Origin: Pseudomonadota bacterium
GTDB lineage: Bacteria; Pseudomonadota; Alphaproteobacteria; Rhodospirillales; Casp-alpha2
Length of the DNA stretch: 54,401 bases
Assembly: GCA_027624235.1 (NCBI GenBank)
Contig: JAQBYB010000012.1
Location: 1-54,401, forward strand
Direction of reading: 5' to 3'
Shown: piece after piece, positions 49,621-54,401 of the stretch
How the letters are laid out: each line of letters starts with the position of its first letter
Position numbering within the stretch: the first letter of the stretch is position 1
Position numbers and translations under genes: made by a program
Notes under the pieces: generated by a model
The model's input: the letters and a program-made list of their open reading frames with translations, nothing else
What the model was told of the DNA's origin: nothing
Database searches by the model: none

Positions 49621-50831
49621 CCATCAACGTCACCGAACTCAGCAGCGGCCTGCGCGTCGTCTCCGATTCCATGGAACACGTCGAAACCGTGTCGCTGGGC
49701 GCCTGGGTCGAGGTCGGCACCCGCGACGAGGATCCGGAAATCAACGGCATCTCACATCTGTTGGAACACATGGCGTTTAAGGGCACCGAGCGCCGCGACG
49801 CCAAGGCCATCGCCGAGGAAATCGAGAACGTCGGCGGCCACCTCAACGCCTACACGTCGCGCGAATCCACCGCGTATTACGCCAAAATCATGAAAGACGA
49901 TGTCGCGCTGGCCGTCGATATGATCGCCGATATCCTGCAACATTCGGTCATGGATAAAACCGAACTGGCCCGCGAACAGGACGTCATCGTTCAGGAAATC
50001 AACCAGTCCTTCGACACCCCCGACGATGCCGTGTTCGATTACTTCCAGGAAACCGCGTTTCCCGATCAGGCCCTCGGCCGCCCGGTGCTGGGCACCGCCG
50101 ACCTGGTCCGTTCGATGACGCCGGACACCCTGCACACGTACATGGGTAAACATTATTCGGCGCCGCGCATGGTGTTCTCCGCCGCCGGCAATCTCGAGCA
50201 TCAGCGCCTCATTGATCTGGTCGAAGACGCCTTCGACTCCCTGCCCGCTGAGACCAACGCCAGCGTTGAGCCCGCGCGCTATGTCGGCGGCGATTTCCAC
50301 CAGACCCGTGAACTGGAACAGGCCCATGTCCTGGTCGGGCTGGAAGGCATGGACTTCCACGACCCGGATTTCTACGCCGCCTCGGTGTTGGCGACGCTGT
50401 TGGGCGGCGGCATGTCGTCAAGATTGTTCCAGGAAATCCGCGAAAAACGCGGCATGGCCTACGCCATTTATGCGTATCTTCAGTGTTATATCGACGGCGG
50501 CCTGTTCGGCGTCTATGCTGGCACCGACAAATCCAAGGTCGATGAACTGGTGCCGTTGATCTTCGATCAGATCAAGGACGTTGCCGTCGGGCTTACCGAA
50601 ACCGAAATCGCCCGCGCCCGCGCCCAGATCAAGGCCGGCATCCTGATGTCGCTGGAAAGCTCGTCGTCGCGAAGCGAGCAATTGGCCCGCCAGATGATGG
50701 TGTTCAAGCAACCGCTGTCCATCGACGACACCATCGCCAAGGTCGCGGCCGTCAACGAGGACGCCATCAAGCGCGTCGCCGAACGGCTACTCGCCAGCAC
50801 CCCGACACTGACGACGCTGGGGCCTAAGTAA
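49617..50831 (+). CDS. M16 family zinc peptidase (mitochondrial processing peptidase beta-like)
   Basis: A 404-residue pitrilysin-type peptidase. The inverted zinc motif HLLEH is at residues 47-51, with the third ligand Glu expected near 124-128 in the AREQDVIVQEI region. This is the bacterial relative of the mitochondrial processing peptidase beta subunit. Its ATG overlaps the thrC stop codon (ATGA), a coupling conserved in alphaproteobacteria. Confidence 0.95.
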   Translation: MTINVTELSSGLRVVSDSMEHVETVSLGAWVEVGTRDEDPEINGISHLLEHMAFKGTERRDAKAIAEEIENVGGHLNAYTSRESTAYYAKIMKDDVALAVDMIADILQHSVMDKTELAREQDVIVQEINQSFDTPDDAVFDYFQETAFPDQALGRPVLGTADLVRSMTPDTLHTYMGKHYSAPRMVFSAAGNLEHQRLIDLVEDAFDSLPAETNASVEPARYVGGDFHQTRELEQAHVLVGLEGMDFHDPDFYAASVLATLLGGGMSSRLFQEIREKRGMAYAIYAYLQCYIDGGLFGVYAGTDKSKVDELVPLIFDQIKDVAVGLTETEIARARAQIKAGILMSLESSSSRSEQLARQMMVFKQPLSIDDTIAKVAAVNEDAIKRVAERLLASTPTLTTLGPK

Positions 50832-50854
50832 GGTTCATTCCCTTCAAGTGAAAT

Positions 50855-50925
50855 CGTCACCCCCGCGCAGGCGGGGGTCCAGAAAACCGAAAAAAGAATG
50901 GATTCCCGCTTTCGCGGGAATGACG
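50855..50925. repeat. CGTCA...TGACG interspersed palindromic repeat pair
   Basis: Two hairpins facing each other: CCCCCGCGCAGGCGGGGG (50860-50877) and TTCCCGCTTTCGCGGGAA (50903-50920), bounded by CGTCA and TGACG. This is the common CGTCATTCCCGCG-type intergenic repeat of many proteobacteria. It lies between the convergent M16 peptidase gene and the 88-aa gene and can serve as a two-way terminator. Confidence 0.8.
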
Positions 50926-50948
50926 GAGCTGTGCTGAAGGATCAAAAC

Positions 50949-51215
50949 TTATTTCTTCGCCGCCAGATAGTCCTCGACCAGGGCGTAAATGGCCTCGGCG
51001 TCGGCGGCCTCGCCGCTGAAGACGATGTTGGATTTATCACCGAAAATATTGAGCACGTAGCCCCGCGCCTCGCAGATTTCTTCGAGGGCGGCGGCGAACG
51101 GAATGATGACGTTGTCGTTGAGCGACTGGGCGTCTTTTTCCCTCTCCATGCGCGCGAACAATTCCTGCATCAGGGTTTCGGCGCTCTTGTTTTTGGAAGA
51201 TTTAGGTTTTGCCAT
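50949..51215 (-). CDS. Conserved-looking 88-residue protein, function unknown
   Basis: Starts at ATG 51215 (MAKPKSSKNKSAETLMQELF) after a weak ribosome site; the longer frame overlaps the YqgE gene and is not used. The first 15 residues are basic and disordered-looking. The rest is a mixed helix/strand domain (NVIIPFAAALEEICEARGYVLNIFGDKSNIVFSG). No motif is recognised. It starts 19 nt after the YqgE gene and is probably co-transcribed with it. Confidence 0.7.
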   Translation of the reverse strand: MAKPKSSKNKSAETLMQELFARMEREKDAQSLNDNVIIPFAAALEEICEARGYVLNIFGDKSNIVFSGEAADAEAIYALVEDYLAAKK

Positions 51216-51234
51216 GAGAGGACGGTCAACGCCT

Positions 51235-51822
51235 TTAGGCGTGGCCCGCTTTGTCGGACAGCATCCTGGGATCGATGCCGATCTTGTGCATCGCCCGGTC
51301 CCATTTGGCGGCCAGATCATCGCCGAAGACCAGATCGTGGTCGGCCTCCACATGCAGCCAGCCGTTGCCCATGATTTCGGAATCCAGCTGCCCCGGCCCC
51401 CAACCGGCATACCCCAACGCCAGCATGCTTTTTTGCGGACCATCGCCGCCGGCCATGGCTTTCAGGATATCGATGGTGGCGGTCAGGGCGACGTATTCAT
51501 CGACGACCATGGTGGCGTCCTTAAGGTAATCGCGCGAATGCAAGACGAAGCCGCGCGCCGATTCCACGGGGCCGCCGAAATGAATAATGATCTTGCCCTC
51601 GGTACCGGCGGTCTCAATGCCCAGTTGTTCCAGCATGTCGGGAAACGACAGTGATTCCAGCGCCCGGTTAACGACCAGGCCCATGGCCCCGTCGGCATTG
51701 TGGGCGCACATGTAGATCACCGTTTTATCGAAGCGGGGGTCCTGCATCCCCGGCATGGCGACCAGCATTTGGCCGGCCAGATAGGGATCATCTTTCTTGA
51801 AGGGTTCATCGAAGTCATGCAT
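51235..51822 (-). CDS. YqgE/AlgH family protein
   Basis: A 195-residue protein of the YqgE/AlgH family (UPF0301). [38 protein letters not shown] and the GGPV and [11 protein letters not shown] segments identify it by their key residues. The biochemical function is not established; the relatives influence alginate regulation in Pseudomonas. ATG 51822 is the start, with AAGGGAT upstream. Confidence 0.92.
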   Translation of the reverse strand: MHDFDEPFKKDDPYLAGQMLVAMPGMQDPRFDKTVIYMCAHNADGAMGLVVNRALESLSFPDMLEQLGIETAGTEGKIIIHFGGPVESARGFVLHSRDYLKDATMVVDEYVALTATIDILKAMAGGDGPQKSMLALGYAGWGPGQLDSEIMGNGWLHVEADHDLVFGDDLAAKWDRAMHKIGIDPRMLSDKAGHA

Positions 51823-51904
51823 CGGATATCCCTTTCTTCAAAAACAGGAGCGAATATAGGGGATTATGGCACAAAATCGGCAATGCGGCAAAAGCTCTGA
51901 AGAA

Positions 51905-52132
51905 TTAGGACGCCTTGGCGGGAAGCTCCCTTTTCACCGTTTCGGCGATCTGCATCCAGTAGATGTGATCGGCATCGTCCCCTTTCTTCCGGGCGACATC
52001 GATCTTTTGTGCGGCAAGGGCAAACGCCTGGTGGCCATACACCTTGATCAGCCGATCGGCGGCCCGGTCGATCTCCAGTTTTAGCAGACGCTTGAGATTG
52101 TCCGTATCGTTATCGTTTTGGGATTGGCTCAC
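51905..52132 (-). CDS. 75-residue protein, function unknown
   Basis: A small soluble, helical and highly charged protein (LLKLEIDRAADRLIKVYGHQAFALAAQKID). GGACCCTCATCGTG precedes the ATG at 52132. It forms a pair with the 61-aa gene 15 nt upstream. No family assignment is possible by eye; the composition and codon use look like a real gene. Confidence 0.65.
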   Translation of the reverse strand: MSQSQNDNDTDNLKRLLKLEIDRAADRLIKVYGHQAFALAAQKIDVARKKGDDADHIYWMQIAETVKRELPAKAS

Positions 52133-52147
52133 GATGAGGGTCCTTCC

Positions 52148-52333
52148 TTACGCCTCCGGTTTCGAGGCCGATAGTTGCAAATATTCGCTTTTGAAGACGT
52201 CCTGCTCCCGCTTCATCGCATCCAATGCGGCCAGGGTTCCCGACACGTGAACGCCGACAATTTCATCGCGGTTTCCGGCATCAAAAACCAACCAATGTTT
52301 CGACTTGAGGTCCAATTCGGCATGAAAACGCAT
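52148..52333 (-). CDS. 61-residue protein, function unknown
   Basis: Starts at ATG 52333 (MRFHAELDLKSKHWLVFDAGN), with AGGA/TAGG elements 3-10 nt upstream; the longer frame to 52411 lacks support. It reads as a small beta-rich then helical domain (VGVHVSGTLAALDAMKREQDVFKSEY). No motif is recognised. It probably forms a two-gene operon with the 75-aa gene. Confidence 0.6.
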   Translation of the reverse strand: MRFHAELDLKSKHWLVFDAGNRDEIVGVHVSGTLAALDAMKREQDVFKSEYLQLSASKPEA

Positions 52334-52612
52334 GATCCTATATCCTTTCCTTTTGCAATCCGGCCCGGCCGTGCTGAAAACAGGGGCGGCGCAAACCATA
52401 TGGGTTGCCAAAAGAAATGCACAAAAGATGCCAAAATCCCCGATTTCCGGGCTTGTTTTGAAAACTCATGGGAATCCAAAGGCTTGGCTATTGTGGGTGG
52501 GGGAAAGCGGTCGCCGGGGCGGCGGCCCGTGAAGCCGGAACCGGGCAGATTTTACCGCCGGAAGCGGCGATATCGGCAAGGGATTCCGGCCTGCCTTGGT
52601 CGGGAAATCATG

Positions 52613-53371
52613 TCAGTAGATGCCGCCTCTCAGCGGTTTTTTGGCCTCGAACCGGCCCAGGTGGTCGGTGAGGATGGTCAACAGCGGCCGACCGCCGTAG
52701 GTGACGGATTGCCAACCGTTTTTCCTGACCAGGGCGATGGTTTTCTTCTGCTCCTCGACGGCTTCGGCGAAACGCCCGGCTTCGGCGTAGGCCGCCGCCA
52801 GGGTATCGCGATTGAGAATCTTGTGGGCCGGCGTTAACACATACGTGTCGTAATCGACGGCGGCTTTTGCGAACTCGATGCTCTTTTCCGCGTTCCGGAG
52901 GCCATCCTCGAGGCTGGTGGCGAGAACGCGGGCCTTGCCGCCGTAAGCGATCACGGTGGAACTATCGCGCACTGGGCCGTACCGGGCGCTTTTCAACCTT
53001 ATGGCGACGTTGAAATCCTCGAGCGCCCAAACGTGCTGGCCCATGAGGGCGAAAATCCTGCCCCGCGCCGCATAGGGATAGCCATGGTCTTCCGGCAATA
53101 TCCGGATGGAACGGTTGCAGTCATCGAGGGCGGGCTTAATCCGCCCTTTCCAGATATAGGCCTCGCAGCGTTTGAAGTAGGAATAGTAAAAGACCGTGTT
53201 GTCCTTGGCGATCTTGATGGCTTGGTTGATGGCGTTGATGGAGCCGTCCCAGTCGCCCTGAAGCGAACTTTGCCGGCCCTGCTCAATTAACTTTTCCCCC
53301 GGCAGCGGGGCGCAGGCCGACAGCCCCGCCAACACGGCCAACGGCATCCAGAAAGATCGCAGTGATCGCAT
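52613..53371 (-). CDS. TPR-repeat lipoprotein
   Basis: A 252-residue protein with a lipoprotein signal (MRSLRSFWMPLAVLAGLSAC; C20 acylated) and at least three tetratricopeptide-like helix pairs (about 29-62, 63-98, 99-130), with a looser helical half after that. Such proteins serve as docking parts in envelope assembly. It is divergent from the FecR-domain gene and may belong with it; the partner is unknown. Confidence 0.83.
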   Translation of the reverse strand: MRSLRSFWMPLAVLAGLSACAPLPGEKLIEQGRQSSLQGDWDGSINAINQAIKIAKDNTVFYYSYFKRCEAYIWKGRIKPALDDCNRSIRILPEDHGYPYAARGRIFALMGQHVWALEDFNVAIRLKSARYGPVRDSSTVIAYGGKARVLATSLEDGLRNAEKSIEFAKAAVDYDTYVLTPAHKILNRDTLAAAYAEAGRFAEAVEEQKKTIALVRKNGWQSVTYGGRPLLTILTDHLGRFEAKKPLRGGIY

Positions 53372-53464
53372 GAATGCGTCCTCCCTCGAAGGAGTCCCGT
53401 TTGGGATTCTGAACCTCTAAACGGGGGGGCGTCAACAGCTATTTCCATATTATTATTATGGTTA

Positions 53465-53493
53465 TTGGAATCCCCTGAAAAAAGGCGTACAAT
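53465..53493 (+). promoter_or_regulatory. Sigma-70-type promoter of the FecR-domain gene
   Basis: TTGGAA (53465-53470) and TACAAT (53488-53493) are separated by exactly 17 bp. The expected start near 53500 leaves a leader of about 40 nt before GTG 53541. Confidence 0.65.
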
Positions 53494-53540
53494 ACTGGCC
53501 TCGCATCCGATCGTATCCGGTCGTTGCCACAGGTGGTGGG

Positions 53541-54398
53541 GTGGATGTGAAATTGACTGATTTTCGATATCTAGCCGCCGTTCTGGTCGTGACCGGGATG
53601 GCCGTCGCCATTCCTCCGCAACCGGCCGAGGCCGAGTTGATCGGCTTGGTCAAGCGGGTGGTGTCCGACGCCTACGGCACGCCGCCTGGATTTAAGCGCG
53701 AGGAAAAATATCCGCGCTTCCCGGTGGTCCAGGACGAGATGCTGGAGACCGGCGAGGACTCGGCGATGCTGGTCGAGTTCATCGACAAAACCACCCTCAC
53801 CCTTGGCGCAAAGTCGCACCTGACCGTCGATACCATGGTCTATGACCCGAAAAGCCATGCCGGCACCTTGGTGTTGAACCTGACGGTGGGAATTTTGCGC
53901 TTTATCTCCGGAAAGATGGTCAACGACGGCGTCCGCATCGTCACGCCGACGGCGGTCCTCGGCCTTCGCGGCAGCGACGCCTTGATTATCGTCAAGCCGG
54001 ATGGATCGACGACGGTCAACGTCTTCTCCGGCGACTTCTCGGTTTCCAACTCGGACGGAGGCGGTCAGACCACCGTCGGTCCCACCCAGGCCGTCTCGGT
54101 ATCGGCGGTGGGCGTCGTCGGCGCCGTCGGACCCGGCGCGCCAAGTGCCCCTGGCACGCCGGGGGAAGGCAGTTCGCCGGGCACTGGTGGGGGAGACGAC
54201 GGCGGATGGCCGACCGATCCAGCGCACGCCGGCGGCCACGGCGGCGGCCCCGGCGGCGGCAGTGGCGGCGGTAACGGTGACGGTAACGGCGACCATCCCG
54301 GCGACCCCGGCGACGGCCACAATGGCGACGGCCACGGCGACGGCCACGGCGACGGCCACGGCGACGGCGACGGCCACGGGAACGGCGGCGGCCACTGA
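53541..54398 (+). CDS. FecR-domain protein with Gly/Asp/His-rich tail
   Basis: A 285-residue exported protein. Signal peptide about 1-31 (ending AEA), then a FecR-type beta domain (residues about 60-185: DEMLETGEDSAMLVEFIDKTTLTLG..., VRIVTPTAVLGLRGSDALI). The last 90 residues are a low-complexity tail rich in G, D, P and H with repeated GDGHGDGH units, of possible metal-binding nature. There is no sigma factor or TonB receptor, so it is not a FecR regulator; the domain is shared by surface proteins of other kinds. GTG 53541 is used, with GTG 53547 as alternative. Confidence 0.82.
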   Translation: MDVKLTDFRYLAAVLVVTGMAVAIPPQPAEAELIGLVKRVVSDAYGTPPGFKREEKYPRFPVVQDEMLETGEDSAMLVEFIDKTTLTLGAKSHLTVDTMVYDPKSHAGTLVLNLTVGILRFISGKMVNDGVRIVTPTAVLGLRGSDALIIVKPDGSTTVNVFSGDFSVSNSDGGGQTTVGPTQAVSVSAVGVVGAVGPGAPSAPGTPGEGSSPGTGGGDDGGWPTDPAHAGGHGGGPGGGSGGGNGDGNGDHPGDPGDGHNGDGHGDGHGDGHGDGDGHGNGGGH

Positions 54399-54401
54399 GC
54401 G

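Noticed and set aside
53541-54398. FecR-type anti-sigma regulator of iron uptake
   Set aside because: It has a cleavable signal peptide and low-complexity tail but no N-terminal cytoplasmic sigma-binding part, and no ECF sigma factor or TonB receptor gene is adjacent.

Overview
The window reads as chromosomal DNA of a GC-rich alphaproteobacterium, most likely a Rhodospirillales-type, aerobically respiring organism. The main evidence is the conserved block murA - hisG - hisD - UPF0262 - LMW phosphatase - infA - maf - rng - yacG - tRNA-Phe on the minus strand (754-7969), together with a GapR/DUF2312 protein, COX11-type CtaG, YbdK-like ligase and mla-type operon. No phage, plasmid or CRISPR genes are visible. 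The taxonomic call is an inference from gene content and order.

Layout. 1-830: a small AT-rich segment with a MAPEG gene lies between tRNA-Phe and a 34-bp duplicate of that tRNA's 3' end. 954-7969: housekeeping block (histidine synthesis, peptidoglycan precursor, translation initiation, RNase E/G). 8075-16708: a small basic protein, tRNA-Thr, a multicopper oxidase, a second MAPEG protein, a fused beta-oxidation enzyme with no standard start codon, glyoxalase I, a 171-bp MITE-like palindrome, N-formylglutamate amidohydrolase, a glutamate-cysteine-ligase-like enzyme, a response regulator and GapR. 16728-22756: one minus-strand operon coding for a GAF/PP2C/HATPase switch protein, a STAS protein, an MlaE-F-D lipid transporter, its lipoprotein and CysC.

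22886-25685: merR facing merT, merP and a GDCCVxC protein behind a textbook 19-bp-spacer mer promoter, but no merA; then a secreted EF-hand/M23 protein. 25717-30534: mixed metabolic genes (SDR, a DctP-like protein without a signal peptide, a beta-hydroxyacid dehydrogenase, an ABM monooxygenase, a deiodinase-like protein, an EamA exporter). 30548-42207: two complete aa3-type cytochrome c oxidase operons in tandem. The first is coxBA-ctaG-coxC type. The second is coxMNOP-like, with two subunit III genes, a subunit IV and a newly noted 55-aa membrane peptide. DUF2189 and ctaB (heme O synthase) follow on the other strand. 42218-42500: nested repeats. 42498-45051: an ABC-2 exporter translationally coupled to a lone ZnuA. 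45139-46580: an SDR/TetR pair with three matching operator palindromes. 46631-50831: M32 carboxypeptidase, threonine synthase and an M16 peptidase. 50949-54398: small conserved proteins, YqgE, a TPR lipoprotein and a FecR-domain protein with a Gly/Asp/His-rich tail.

The observations I rate highest are: the coupling of a complete anti-sigma-style phospho-switch (kinase-like domain, PP2C phosphatase and STAS protein) to a lipid ABC transporter; the tRNA-flanked MAPEG cassette; the dispersed 49-nt repeat whose hairpin changes by compensatory base pairs; a MITE-like element inserted into one copy of that repeat; and the probable AUA start codon. All functional calls come from reading motifs by eye; no database search was run.
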